Of a stretch of 64,000 nucleotides of DNA, positions 23,002-31,718 are shown piece by piece. This stretch comes from Polynucleobacter duraquae (GTDB taxonomy: Bacteria; Pseudomonadota; Gammaproteobacteria; Burkholderiales; Burkholderiaceae). Position 1 is the stretch's first letter, and the number at the start of each line of letters is the position of its first letter. The notes below the pieces were generated by a model, which made no database searches, was not told the DNA's origin, and was given only the letters and a program-made list of their open reading frames with translations. Where the stretch lies: NCBI RefSeq assembly GCF_000973625.1, contig NZ_CP007501.1, positions 1,364,001 to 1,428,000 of the forward strand. Reading direction: 5' to 3'. The position numbers and the translations under genes were made by a program.

Positions 23002-23511
23002 TTAATCGAGCTGAGTGCCCGCTTTGTTTTCTTGAGCACGTTTAGGTGCATCTTTACGGCGCTGTTCTAAATCGGCTGCACGAGCGGCTGCTGCTTTTTG
23101 CTTCTCTTCAAATTCTTTTTGATTGGCTAAGCGCTCAGCCGCTTTTTCAGCAGAAGCACGTTCAGCAATCTTGGTGGCATCGCGTTGATCTTTAATGCTG
23201 GCGCGTAACTTGCGCTGCACCTCATGCAACTCTACCTCTTGCACACGAATGGGATCAATTTCTTTGCGATATTGCGCACGTGAATCTTTTAAGCAGTCAT
23301 TTACCCAATACTTTTGATAACACTCTGAATTGGTTTTATCCCAGCGATACTTAGCCCAGTCACGTTGCAACTCGAGGTCACGTTCAATCTTATCCAGTTG
23401 CTCCAACTGGGCTTCCTCAGCAGGAGTAGCGAGTACTAGGCTGCTAAAGGAGCAAGTCAATAGAAATGCCCCCAATGACAGCATTGAACGCAAGGTGCCG
23501 AGCTTTCTCAA
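23002..23511 (-). CDS. small exported coiled-coil protein of unknown function
   Basis: I do not recognise a named family. The N-terminus is a clear Sec signal peptide (basic MRKLGTLR, hydrophobic core, cleavage near VLA|TPAEE). The mature part, about 140 residues, is highly charged and helical with two Cys residues (SECYQKY, NDCLKD) that could form a periplasmic disulphide, then a Glu/Lys/Ala-rich coiled coil. It starts at TTG 23511 overlapping the kup stop as TTGA; an internal ATG at 23484 would cut into the signal peptide. It sits between kup and radA in one minus-strand unit. Confidence 0.75.
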   Translation of the reverse strand: MRKLGTLRSMLSLGAFLLTCSFSSLVLATPAEEAQLEQLDKIERDLELQRDWAKYRWDKTNSECYQKYWVNDCLKDSRAQYRKEIDPIRVQEVELHEVQRKLRASIKDQRDATKIAERASAEKAAERLANQKEFEEKQKAAAARAADLEQRRKDAPKRAQENKAGTQLD

Positions 23512-25448
23512 ATCTCTACCTTTGCACCGAGTTCAACTAAGCGATTGGTAGGAATCTTGAAAAAGTCCGATGGCTTGGCTGCGTTTTGCATCATCCAACC
23601 AAACAGCTTCTCTCTCCATAAGGCCATTCCAGGATTTGCCGATGGAACAATAGTGTCACGAGAAACAAAGAAGGAGGTATCCATCACATTAAATTGAATG
23701 TTTTCTTGCTTTTGCAGCAAGTCCAAGACTTTATTGATATCTGGTGATTCTTTAAAGCCATGTACCGCTCTCACCAAATAAATACCGCCCCCAAAGTCCT
23801 TCATCGTAATGCGCTCACTGTCACTAACATAGGGCACATCCCAAGTACTTAATTTGACAAAAAAGATACGCTCATGCATCACGCGGTTGTGTTTTAAATT
23901 ATGCAACATCGCGATCGGCACAAAATCTACGTGGGCCGTCAGAAAAATAGCAGTGCCCTCGACGCGATGAGGTGGGTGGGCTAACAAACTAGAGACAAAG
24001 GCCTGTAAAGGTATGGCGCCTTCTTCTACTTTAGCGCGCAATAACTTCCGCCCACGATACCAAGTAATTAAACAAGTAAAAATGATAAGGCCTAGAAATA
24101 ATGGATACCAGCCACCATCTTTGATCTTAATTAAATTAGCTGACCAAAAGGCAAAATCTAAAGCAAAGAAGATGGCTGTTAAACAAAGCACCAGGAAAAT
24201 GTTCATTTTCCATTCACGGTACATCACTACGCCTAATAAAATTGCAGTAATCATCATGGTGGATGTCACAGAAATTCCATAAGCAGCTGCTAAGTTCACT
24301 GACTCTCTAAACTCAATAATGGTAACAACCACCATAAATAAGAGGGCCCAATTCACCACGGGAATATAAATTTGTCCCTGTTCTGAATCGGAGGTATGCA
24401 TGATGGTCATGCGCGGCATAAAACCAAGCAATATAGCTTGGCTCACCAAAGAGTAAGCGCCTGAAATCACCGCCTGGGATGCAATGACTGTAGCTGCAGT
24501 AGCAAGACCAACAACAGGCCATAAAGCCCAATCAGGAACCATTAAATAAAATGGGTTTGAGGCAGCCTCTGGATTGGATAACAAGAGTGCGCCTTGCCCT
24601 AAGTAGTTAATTAACAGACTAGGCAAGACAACAATGAGCCAAGCATATCGGACAGGATTTCTTCCAAAGTGCCCCATGTCTAAGTAGAGCGCTTCGACAC
24701 CAGTAACAACAAGGACAACAGCGCCCATGACAATATAGGCAGTTGTTGGGTGATCTAGCACAAACTGCACTGCATACATTGGATTAATTGCACCAATGAT
24801 TTGAGGCGCTGCGCCTATGTTAATGAGGCCTAATGCCGCGAGAGTAATAAACCAAGTGAGTGTGACCGGGCCAAATAGATTACCAACAGCCGCCGTGCCA
24901 TATTTTTGAATCAAGAATAAGGCAACCAAGATTGTTAAGGAAATGGGGATGATAAATTTATGCAGCCCAGGCGCTGCAATTTCGATACCCTCAACAGCGG
25001 ATAACACTGAAATTGCTGGAGTAATCACAGACTCTCCCAAGAGCATACAAGCTCCAAGCATTCCTAAAATCATTAAAAAGAAGTAACTCTTCGATTTACT
25101 ATCAAATGTTCTTAGTGCCAAAGCCATCAGAGATAAAACGCCACCCTCACCTTTGTTATCAGCCCGCATCACAAATAAAACATACTTAAAGGTCACTACT
25201 AAGATTAATGACCAAATCATCATTGCGATTACACCAAACAATGCCTCTGGTGAAAACGGGATGCCGTGCTTAGGATCAAAACATTCTTTGAGGGCATATA
25301 AAGGGCTAGTGCCAATATCACCAAACACTACGCCAATAGCGGCAAGCATCATCGTCGCAAGACCTTTTTTATGGCTGTTCTGATCGTCATGCAGATCAAC
25401 TGGCTTTAATAAAGTCGAATTCGAAAATTCAGGGTTGCTAATTGACAT
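23508..25448 (-). CDS. kup: Kup-family low-affinity potassium transporter
   Basis: Kup imports K+ with protons. The N-terminal landmark [19 protein letters not shown], about twelve hydrophobic helices to around residue 440, and a hydrophilic cytoplasmic C-terminal domain ([20 protein letters not shown]) are all as in the family. The 646-residue length matches E. coli Kup (622) with a slightly longer N-terminus. Its 3' end overlaps the next gene by 4 nt. The initiator tRNA gene lies upstream on the opposite strand. Confidence 0.95.
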   Translation of the reverse strand: MSISNPEFSNSTLLKPVDLHDDQNSHKKGLATMMLAAIGVVFGDIGTSPLYALKECFDPKHGIPFSPEALFGVIAMMIWSLILVVTFKYVLFVMRADNKGEGGVLSLMALALRTFDSKSKSYFFLMILGMLGACMLLGESVITPAISVLSAVEGIEIAAPGLHKFIIPISLTILVALFLIQKYGTAAVGNLFGPVTLTWFITLAALGLINIGAAPQIIGAINPMYAVQFVLDHPTTAYIVMGAVVLVVTGVEALYLDMGHFGRNPVRYAWLIVVLPSLLINYLGQGALLLSNPEAASNPFYLMVPDWALWPVVGLATAATVIASQAVISGAYSLVSQAILLGFMPRMTIMHTSDSEQGQIYIPVVNWALLFMVVVTIIEFRESVNLAAAYGISVTSTMMITAILLGVVMYREWKMNIFLVLCLTAIFFALDFAFWSANLIKIKDGGWYPLFLGLIIFTCLITWYRGRKLLRAKVEEGAIPLQAFVSSLLAHPPHRVEGTAIFLTAHVDFVPIAMLHNLKHNRVMHERIFFVKLSTWDVPYVSDSERITMKDFGGGIYLVRAVHGFKESPDINKVLDLLQKQENIQFNVMDTSFFVSRDTIVPSANPGMALWREKLFGWMMQNAAKPSDFFKIPTNRLVELGAKVEI

Positions 25449-25562
25449 TTGAAAGCCCTTAGTGAATGTTGCGTGGCAATATGTTACTCCTTATGCATGC
25501 TGACTCTACAGTCTTTTTTCAATGAAAAAACAGCCCTGTTAAGTGCTATTTCAAGGATTCGC

Positions 25563-25592
25563 TCGACAGAGCTGGTCGAAAAATGGTAGAAT
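25563..25592 (+). promoter_or_regulatory. promoter of the initiator tRNA gene
   Basis: TCGACA (25563-25568) and TAGAAT (25587-25592) are separated by 18 bp, and the tRNA 5' end follows 12 bp later. Each hexamer differs by one base from the sigma-70 consensus. Confidence 0.65.
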
Positions 25593-25604
25593 CTTAGCTT
25601 CAGA

Positions 25605-25681
<77 letters not shown>

Positions 25682-25687
25682 AACAGT

Positions 25688-25730
25688 AAAAGGCTTTAAA
25701 GGCGATTGTGTCTTTGAAGCCTTTTTGCTT
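25688..25730 (+). terminator. intrinsic terminator after tRNA-fMet
   Basis: The stem AAAAGGCTT / AAGCCTTTT, with an inner AAAG/CTTT pairing, is followed by TTTTTGCTTTTTT. It begins 6 nt after the tRNA CCA end. Confidence 0.75.
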
Positions 25731-25736
25731 TTTTGC

Positions 25737-25788
25737 TGTGCATGGGTTATGTATTGATTAGACATCAATAACCCATTAATTAAGCACA
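25737..25788. repeat. large imperfect hairpin just inside the islet
   Basis: Outer arms TGTGC (25737-25741) and GCACA (25784-25788) continue into perfect 9-bp arms ATGGGTTAT (25742-25750) and ATAACCCAT (25768-25776), with a 7-nt bulge on the distal side. It sits about 55 bp from the tRNA end. It could be an arm-type recombinase site, a terminator remnant or an RNA structure; the sequence alone does not decide. Confidence 0.5.
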
Positions 25789-25935
25789 TGGAAGACCAGT
25801 TGGGCATCGGCTGAAGGGCGCTTACCCCGTCCTTCTAAATGCCCCACCCCAGCTTCTGAATCTACATTGAATATCAATGCATCTTATGCATTAATTGCAT
25901 AAAGAATATTACGTCCATTTCTCCAAATTAATTAG

Positions 25936-26913
25936 CTAAATAAAAACTAAATCCGTGCTTCCATTTGTCTTGCTATCTTTGTACAAGCTATATAAAGAAT
26001 TTAAACTAACCTCATTGAGTTCGAGGACATGCAAAGGTCGATTTAAATCATAAATGGCAGTAAATTTACTTTTCAATAATGCCTTCTTAAAATTCTCGAA
26101 ACAGTTAGCTCTATCCATGCCATACGGCCAAAATTCTGTAACTAGAGGCAATCCTGCATCGAGCACATGACTGGCGCCCTCAAGAATGAAGCCTTCATAT
26201 CCTTGAGTGTCCATCCACATAACTCCAGCATCTAATTTATGCACTTGAAATAGGCTATCAAGTGTTGTAGATGACACATCAATAGTTTTTCTATTGCCCT
26301 CATCATAGCCTGCATCCCCTGTTTCATCAGTTACCCTCACTCTGTGGTCGCCATGATTCTCGCTTGAGAGCTCAAACTGTAAAACCTTATTAGCATGATT
26401 TCCTAGGGCTGCATTTCTAGGAATCACTGATGCCTGAAGGTCGTTTAAAAGAATATTGGCAGTGAGTAGTTTGTAATTTAATGGGTCTGGTTCTATTGCT
26501 ATTGCAGTCTTAAAATAACCTCTTTTGACGGCAGGGATACATATAGTCCCTATGTTTGCACCGATATCAATTAATAATTCTTGTGGCGAATTAAGATTTA
26601 ATAGCTTAAATACGAACTCCATTTTTTCAAAATCAAATGGCTCACCTCCATTTACAAAAGTACTCCTTCCTATTGCTTGGTCGTTAGACGAAACAACAAA
26701 TAGCTCAGATTGTCCCGCCGAAAGAAGTAGCCCCCCCCTCATGAACGAGGAGGTATTTCTGGCTGCATCAAATATGCTTTGGAGTAACACACGTTTAAAG
26801 ATATGACATGTGAAGATTGACTTCAATGTCAAATAAGAGATTTTTCTTGGCAAATAAAAAAATTTCCATTTAAGGCTGGTTCCCTTAAACCATTGAATTA
26901 TTTTTTTGCTCAT
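25936..26913 (-). CDS. FkbM-family SAM-dependent methyltransferase
   Basis: The SAM-binding motif LLIDIGANIGTICIPAV, followed by the acidic post-I motif IAIEPDPLNYKLLTAN, is characteristic of FkbM methyltransferases, which O-methylate sugars or other hydroxyl groups. The MWMDTQGYEGFILEGA segment (motif around WxDxQGxE) and VTEFWP complete the family pattern. The 325-residue protein has about 110 N-terminal residues before the SAM domain with no signal peptide. It lies in the tRNA-bounded islet, in AT-rich DNA, downstream of the formyltransferase gene but separated from it by a terminator, so it probably has its own promoter. A role in decorating a surface glycan is plausible; the substrate is unknown. 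Confidence 0.8.
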   Translation of the reverse strand: MSKKIIQWFKGTSLKWKFFYLPRKISYLTLKSIFTCHIFKRVLLQSIFDAARNTSSFMRGGLLLSAGQSELFVVSSNDQAIGRSTFVNGGEPFDFEKMEFVFKLLNLNSPQELLIDIGANIGTICIPAVKRGYFKTAIAIEPDPLNYKLLTANILLNDLQASVIPRNAALGNHANKVLQFELSSENHGDHRVRVTDETGDAGYDEGNRKTIDVSSTTLDSLFQVHKLDAGVMWMDTQGYEGFILEGASHVLDAGLPLVTEFWPYGMDRANCFENFKKALLKSKFTAIYDLNRPLHVLELNEVSLNSLYSLYKDSKTNGSTDLVFI

Positions 26914-27119
26914 TTTTAACTTATCCTAAATTTATATATTTAATTATATAAATTAAATTAAATATTTGTAATTATATAGCTTAATTAGCTAGTGCCGTAA
27001 TCTGATTCGCTGGACTACTGTTAAAAAAATTTGTTGCCGCTGATTAATCAAACCAAAGAAACTATTTGTTGGTAGTTTGGTAGACCCTATTACAGAAGGT
27101 TTGATGGTTTTTTTACGAC
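26914..27119. other. AT-rich intergenic region upstream of the FkbM gene
   Basis: The first 80 bases are almost entirely A and T (TTTATATATTTAATTATATA and similar), far from the window's average. Several TATAAT-like strings occur on the minus strand, suitable for an FkbM-gene promoter. The rest holds no open frame or repeat that I can support. Confidence 0.5.
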
Positions 27120-27146
27120 TAAAAAAATGCCCGCATAAAGCGGGCA
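27120..27146 (-). terminator. intrinsic terminator after the formyltransferase gene
   Basis: A 7-bp perfect G-C-rich stem (TGCCCGC 27128-27134 / GCGGGCA 27140-27146) with a 5-nt loop runs into seven T residues on the minus strand (27121-27127). It lies 30 nt past the formyltransferase stop. Confidence 0.85.
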
Positions 27147-27175
27147 AAGGCACCACATACAACGGAGGAGACTAC

Positions 27176-27922
27176 TCAAATATTTACCAGCTCTTTAGTT
27201 CTGATAAATTTTTGCCCACAAACAACTTGAAAATCACTTTGATCCAGATAACCCTCTGGTCTATCGCTATTCTCAAGTTCATAAATATTTCCACGCTCTA
27301 TTAATTTCAATTTATGGTCAAAGTCATAGCCGAATGCTCTGATACGCAGATCTAACTCTTCCCTACTAATATCCCTAGTGATTCTTAAGTAAGCCATGTA
27401 GTCTGCTTTGGTAAATTTCTTATTTCCCCACGGGATTGGATAAGAAATCAGCGGCGTCTCGTTTAGCAACTCTTTCTTCTTTTGACCAAAGAGCGCCAAC
27501 ATGCTATCCATGGTCAGCCTATACAAGTCAAAAGCATTGGCATTTTTTGGTACAGGGAACGCGTGAATTCCATTGATCTTTCCCGTGTCCACCAATTCAT
27601 CCATTTCATGGACTGTCGTTCCGTAGACTTCATCCCCTTCGTAGATCGCCATCTCCAACGAAGCATAGCCTGGTCGAATTGGAGGTCCTGGATGAAAGTT
27701 ATAAGCGCCGTATTTCAGCTTCTTAATGATTGATAAGGGAACAATCACCCCGCTGAGATAAGCAATCAACCTAGAACGATCTAAAAGCGAATGTGGCAAC
27801 GCAATCAAGCTAGCTAAGTCATTGAGCAAAATAATTTCTACCGCAGGGTTAATACCTTTAAGTTCCGAAGAGAACTTTTCATAGTGCTCGCCATTATGAA
27901 GAAGAATGATTGAATTAATCAT
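27176..27922 (-). CDS. formyltransferase-family protein (substrate unknown)
   Basis: The catalytic core of the methionyl-tRNA/GAR/sugar formyltransferase fold is present: N and H in YNFHPGPPIRPGYAS and the Asp in MDELVDTGKI, the N-H-D triad that transfers formyl from 10-formyl-tetrahydrofolate. The protein is short (248 residues from ATG 27922; a TTG at 27928 is also possible) and lacks the C-terminal tRNA-binding OB fold of Fmt. The last 70 residues (TKADYMAYLRITRDISREEL) are a different helical tail. Small enzymes of this type formylate amino sugars in surface glycans, which would fit the FkbM neighbour. It overlaps the membrane-protein gene upstream by 8 nt, so the two are co-translated. 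Confidence 0.72.
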   Translation of the reverse strand: MINSIILLHNGEHYEKFSSELKGINPAVEIILLNDLASLIALPHSLLDRSRLIAYLSGVIVPLSIIKKLKYGAYNFHPGPPIRPGYASLEMAIYEGDEVYGTTVHEMDELVDTGKINGIHAFPVPKNANAFDLYRLTMDSMLALFGQKKKELLNETPLISYPIPWGNKKFTKADYMAYLRITRDISREELDLRIRAFGYDFDHKLKLIERGNIYELENSDRPEGYLDQSDFQVVCGQKFIRTKELVNI

Positions 27923-28493
27923 TTTCAACAGCCCTTGTATGGCGCTGAAGCCATGAACTATGTTTAAGGGAAAAGGATAGAAGCAAAACTATCGCCATAG
28001 TTCCAAAGAAACCCGACATTACGGTGACGAGACTCTCTCTTAAATAATTGCCAGAGGAAATAACGTTAAATTCAAAAAGTACAAACGTATATGAAAAGCC
28101 ATGAATAACACTACAAAACAATGCGAGCCCAACGATCTTAAGATAAGTAATATTTTCAATATCTGGACTAACATTCATTACCTTTAATGCCAACTTAACT
28201 GAAGCCCAAAAAACAATAGCGTTTTCCAAGGCGATCATCAAGGGAAGAGTCGAACCATATTCTGGATGCTGTATTGACTGCCTAACTAAAACGCCAATAG
28301 CAAGCCCAATAGCTCCCCAGATATCAAAAAGCAAAACACACAATACTTTGACGCCAGTCGGCAGATAAAAGAAGGTTGAGAAATCGTTATTTCTCAATAC
28401 ATCTGGCAAGTAACTCATAGGCAGAAAAGCCAAAAAGTAGAGGGCAATAGAGATTGCTATCTTTATTAGGGCACCTGTGAGTAGACTCTTCAT
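27915..28493 (-). CDS. multi-pass membrane protein, MASE1-like, unknown function
   Basis: The 192 residues form about five or six hydrophobic helices (IAISIALYFLAFLPMSYL, VKVLCVLLFDIWGAIGLAIG, MIALENAIVFWASVKLAL, IVGLALFCSVIHGFSYTFV, VTVMSGFFGTMAIVLLLS). The FFYLPTGVKVLCVLLF stretch resembles the start of MASE1 sensor domains, but no GGDEF, kinase or other output domain follows. It may be a stand-alone sensor or a small carrier; I am not sure. It is the first gene of a two-gene unit with the formyltransferase and diverges from the winged-helix gene across 80 bp. Confidence 0.6.
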   Translation of the reverse strand: MKSLLTGALIKIAISIALYFLAFLPMSYLPDVLRNNDFSTFFYLPTGVKVLCVLLFDIWGAIGLAIGVLVRQSIQHPEYGSTLPLMIALENAIVFWASVKLALKVMNVSPDIENITYLKIVGLALFCSVIHGFSYTFVLFEFNVISSGNYLRESLVTVMSGFFGTMAIVLLLSFSLKHSSWLQRHTRAVEND

Positions 28494-28573
28494 CTATATT
28501 GTCGTAAGATTTAGTTAATTGATCTTACCCGATAATACTAAAAAATAGTACTCTTAAAACAGCTACGAGACCT

Positions 28574-28909
28574 ATGGGAAATACCTACCTTCGTTTTTTT
28601 CGGCTCATGTCTGCGATTAACAACCCAGCATTTCCAACGCTGGACGACACTTCAAGAAAAATACTGGAGGTCGTTTCGGCGGAAGCCTATCTTTCTAACC
28701 GCTATTTGACGGTCAAGCAACTGATAGAAATGAATGCTCTAGGCTCAAAAGCAAACCTTCATAGCAGGCTTCTTGGTTTGGTAGAAAGCGGCTATATAAA
28801 GCTGGTTCCCCAATCTGATGCCCGCTATAAAGATATCATTCCCACAGCTAAAACAAAGAAATACTTTGACACACTAAGCAAGGCAATTAAAAAGTCGCTA
28901 GAAGCCTAA
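28574..28909 (+). CDS. small winged-helix-like DNA-binding protein
   Basis: The 111-residue protein reads as a MarR-like helix-turn-helix: a helix DDTSRKILEVVSAEAYLSNR, then LTVKQLIEMNALGSKANLHS as the putative recognition region, RLLGLVESGYIKLVP as helix and wing, and a basic C-terminal helix. No effector domain is present. It is divergent from the membrane-protein/formyltransferase pair, the usual position for a local regulator. The Shine-Dalgarno is weak; an internal ATG at 28607 is the alternative start. Confidence 0.6.
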   Translation: MGNTYLRFFRLMSAINNPAFPTLDDTSRKILEVVSAEAYLSNRYLTVKQLIEMNALGSKANLHSRLLGLVESGYIKLVPQSDARYKDIIPTAKTKKYFDTLSKAIKKSLEA

Positions 28910-28936
28910 AGAGAAATATTCACAGCGCAATAATCG

Positions 28937-28974
28937 CCCGAAGGTCGTAGATTCAAATCCTGCCCCCGCAACTA
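28937..28974 (+). repeat. direct repeat, distal copy (attR-like tRNA-fMet 3' fragment)
   Basis: The sequence from CCCGAAGGTCGTAG to the ACTA end matches the tRNA 3' half with two substitutions (G to A in the T arm; C to T in the final CCA). There is no 5' half, so it is not a functional tRNA. Confidence 0.85.
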
Positions 28975-28987
28975 GTATTACAGCTCT

Positions 28988-29015
28988 AAGCCCTTACTTT
29001 TAAGGGCTTTTTGCT
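28988..29015 (+). terminator. orphan intrinsic terminator beside the distal tRNA fragment
   Basis: Perfect 9-bp arms AAGCCCTTA / TAAGGGCTT with a 4-nt loop are followed by TTTTTGCTTTT. It lies 13 nt past the tRNA-end copy, as a tRNA terminator would. It is most likely the original tRNA-fMet terminator displaced by the insertion. Confidence 0.7.
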
Positions 29016-29093
29016 TTTCTGGGATTTGGAATCTACAAGCGCCTAATGCATACCTTAAAAATTTTTCTTTGCTGCATCACTCTTTCCAGTGCT

Positions 29094-29171
29094 TTATAGC
29101 CCCTTTGGCTTTTTAATGGCCTCATGAAAACCACCATCAGCAGCCAGCTCAATTGCACTTGGATATTTCAT
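29094..29171 (-). CDS. possible 25-residue ORF or 5' remnant of a gene
   Basis: The minus strand reads ATG and 25 codons (MKYPSAIELAADGGFHEAIK then KPKGL) after an AGGAGGG Shine-Dalgarno spaced five bases away. Start and ribosome site are excellent, but the frame closes at once. It may be a microprotein or the surviving start of a gene broken near the islet boundary. It lies 44 nt past the comEC stop. Confidence 0.25.
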   Translation of the reverse strand: MKYPSAIELAADGGFHEAIKKPKGL

Positions 29172-29215
29172 CTTCCCTCCTCTAGGTCAATACTTTTTCA
29201 CACTGGCACCGCCAA

Positions 29216-31714
29216 TCATTTACCCACTTCTATCGGAAGGCGATGCCACAGCCTTTGGGAATACCTTCTCTGAAACAGGGGGTCTTCATTTAACTTGTTT
29301 GCGTTATAAAAACTCCAAACCTGTGCACCAGTAGTTGGTGTTTGATAAAACGGAATATTCATACCTTGGTATCGAGCAGTGACTGTTGGGTGTGGATGAC
29401 CGTATCGATTGCGATATCCATTTTGGGCAAATGCTTGATTAGGACTGAGCGCTGTTAAGAGTTCGTGAGATGAGGATGTTTTGCTACCGTGGTGTGGTGC
29501 CATGAATATCAAATTCTTATCCTTAAGATGATTGAGAGCTGTTTGAGTTAAGTGCTCGGTGATTTCAGCCTCACCCTGCTTTTCTACATCACCCGTTAAC
29601 CAGAATGAAGTTCCCTGGTTGCGAACTTCCAAAACACAACTGACTTCATTTGGTTTTCTAGGATGCTGATCCTCAAAAACTGTCTGCTCATTTGGATGCC
29701 AAATATAAAAGTCAAGCCCATCCCATGACCATCGCTGACCAAAGCGACAGGGAATGGCAGGAATCTTTCTCTCTTCCAAATTGGTGAGCAAGGGGTTAGT
29801 ACTGAGTAAGGATCCCATCATGGATTCAAAGCCAATTTCTTCTAGTAGAGTTGCGGCGCCTCCAATGTGATCACTATCACTATGACTAATGACCATGCGA
29901 TCAATTTGATGAATCCCCCTACCCCTCAAATACGGCAAGATGATTCTTTGACCAGCGTTATCTTTTCCCTGAATGGGTCCGGTGTCGTATAGCAATCGTT
30001 TTGTTTTAGTTTCGATGAGGACTGCCGTACCTTGACCTATATCTAGTACCGTCGCGCGGAACTCGCCTTTTCCCAAATGACCATTAGTCAACGGCTGCAT
30101 AAATAGAGTTGCGCACAACACGAGTCCTATCACTCTCGACACCCAAGCCTCTTGCATAGATCCAGGACGAATCGCTATGATGATTCCAATAATGGATAAG
30201 GCTATCGCCCACCAACTAGGCTGGCTAGACCAAGCGATCGACCATTTCCAGTTCGCCATCCATGCAAGCATGATGGCCAAGTAGTCCATCGTGGCATGTG
30301 CTGGTATCAATAACAACCTACCAATGAAGTCAGGCAACAAAGCACCAGCAATCGCTAAGGGAGTTACAACGTAACTCACTATGGGAATAGCAATGGCATT
30401 TGCCAGTGGTGAAACGATCGAGACTTGATAAAACCAATATAAGGTCAATGGTAAAAGTGCGATGGTAACGACCGCCTGAACCCGGCAGGCTTCACGGAGG
30501 GCTTGAATCACTCTATCTTTCCAATGAACTTCTAGCTCTCTACCAGTAGGTAGGCCCAGCAAACCATCAGAATCTTGCATGGCATACAAAATCGCCGCCA
30601 CTGCTCCAAACGAAAGCCAGAAACCCGGCGTATAAGGTGCCATCGGATCAATGACTAGTACAAAAAATAGAGCCCACCACCAGATATCAAAAGACCGAGG
30701 ATTTCTGCCGGACCATAAGGCAAATGCAACTACTCCCACCATATACATCGTTCGCTGCGCTGGAATCTGAAAGCCTGCTAACCATGCATACACAAAGGCC
30801 GTCAAAAAACCTGCTGCAGCAGCGACCTTACCAACTGGGACTAAAAGTGGCAGCGTGTTACGACGCCAGAGTAATGTGGCCAGCATGGCGCCAAATCCAG
30901 CCAACATCGTTACATGCAGGCCCGATATGGAAATAAGATGTCCGATCCCAGTAGCATTAAATACACGCCAATCTTCTTGGTCGATTGCATTTTGATCGCC
31001 CATCACCAAGGCAGCAATCACTCCGCCATAGCGCGCATCTCTTGGTAGCAAGCGCTTAATCTTTTGTCTTAACTTCCAACGCTGATACTCCATGGCTAGA
31101 GCAAATTCTGTAAAGGCAATATCTTTCTCAAGGATTAGCTTTCCTGACCTAACTGATCCACTGGCACCAAAGTCTTGATGGAAGGACCAGCGCTCAAAAT
31201 CAAAAGTATGGGGATTGAGAGATCCATAAGGTCGTTTGATTTTGACCTTAAATTCCCAGCGCTGACCCGGAATGACTTCGGGCACATCCTGAGGATTACG
31301 CCATGCGGGCTGCCAACTCAAATAGATCTGCGGAGGAAATGATTCAATCCTCTTGCGCCCCAAAAATGCCTGATCTACCTCAAAGGAAAACTTGGCGCTA
31401 CTTAAAGAGCTTTGTGGCAAGGCATTCACTCTACCCTCGAGCACAAGATCTTTACCTTCATGCTCTATGGATAGAACATTACTTAAGCGGTCCTGCGCGT
31501 AGTGTGCATTCCAAGCAAAACCCAAGCTACAACAACAGGCTGCTAGTAATGCGCCGCTAACATGATGAGATTGAAGCAATACATAATTAACACGAGCACC
31601 AAGCAGAGAGGCAAGGACAACTGCTGCACATATCCAGCGCCAATACTCTGGCACAGTAGATAAAAATAAAAGTAGCGATCCCCCGGCGATAAACGCCGCA
31701 ATATTGGTGCGCAA
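29216..31714 (-). CDS. comEC: ComEC/Rec2-family DNA uptake channel
   Basis: ComEC forms the inner-membrane channel that imports single-stranded DNA during natural transformation. The three-part family layout is visible: N-terminal hydrophobic segments and OB-like domain, the competence core (ALVMGDQNAIDQEDWRVFNA, then TGIGHLISISGLHVTMLAG) with many membrane helices, and a C-terminal metallo-beta-lactamase domain with HSDSDHIGGA. At 832 residues it is full length. The first usable codon is TTG 31714, just after the tatD stop; a later start is possible. Its presence implies competence potential, but no other com genes lie in the window. Confidence 0.92.
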   Translation of the reverse strand: MRTNIAAFIAGGSLLLFLSTVPEYWRWICAAVVLASLLGARVNYVLLQSHHVSGALLAACCCSLGFAWNAHYAQDRLSNVLSIEHEGKDLVLEGRVNALPQSSLSSAKFSFEVDQAFLGRKRIESFPPQIYLSWQPAWRNPQDVPEVIPGQRWEFKVKIKRPYGSLNPHTFDFERWSFHQDFGASGSVRSGKLILEKDIAFTEFALAMEYQRWKLRQKIKRLLPRDARYGGVIAALVMGDQNAIDQEDWRVFNATGIGHLISISGLHVTMLAGFGAMLATLLWRRNTLPLLVPVGKVAAAAGFLTAFVYAWLAGFQIPAQRTMYMVGVVAFALWSGRNPRSFDIWWWALFFVLVIDPMAPYTPGFWLSFGAVAAILYAMQDSDGLLGLPTGRELEVHWKDRVIQALREACRVQAVVTIALLPLTLYWFYQVSIVSPLANAIAIPIVSYVVTPLAIAGALLPDFIGRLLLIPAHATMDYLAIMLAWMANWKWSIAWSSQPSWWAIALSIIGIIIAIRPGSMQEAWVSRVIGLVLCATLFMQPLTNGHLGKGEFRATVLDIGQGTAVLIETKTKRLLYDTGPIQGKDNAGQRIILPYLRGRGIHQIDRMVISHSDSDHIGGAATLLEEIGFESMMGSLLSTNPLLTNLEERKIPAIPCRFGQRWSWDGLDFYIWHPNEQTVFEDQHPRKPNEVSCVLEVRNQGTSFWLTGDVEKQGEAEITEHLTQTALNHLKDKNLIFMAPHHGSKTSSSHELLTALSPNQAFAQNGYRNRYGHPHPTVTARYQGMNIPFYQTPTTGAQVWSFYNANKLNEDPLFQRRYSQRLWHRLPIEVGK

Positions 31715-31718
31715 GTTT

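Larger units (their letters stand above)
25682..28974. mobile_element. putative genomic islet integrated at the initiator tRNA
   Basis: The segment is bounded by the intact tRNA-fMet and by a duplicate of its 3' end, the classic scar of site-specific integration into a tRNA gene. Cargo genes are an FkbM methyltransferase, a formyltransferase-fold protein, a membrane protein (all minus) and a winged-helix-like protein (plus). The DNA is noticeably more AT-rich than its flanks, especially around 26914-26990. No integrase or excisionase is recognisable, so it is either a decayed element or was mobilised in trans. The alternative, a decayed second tRNA gene copy, would not explain the unusual cargo as well. 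Confidence 0.65.
28910..29215. other. gene-poor stretch holding the distal att copy and an orphan terminator
   Basis: This 306-bp stretch contains the duplicated tRNA end (28937-28974), a terminator (28988-29015), and on the minus strand a 25-codon frame with a strong Shine-Dalgarno (29094-29171). I see nothing else supportable. Confidence 0.6.

Noticed and set aside
28937..28974. Second tRNA-Met gene
   Set aside because: Only the 3' half is present, with substitutions in the T arm and CCA; there is no acceptor 5' strand, D arm or anticodon.
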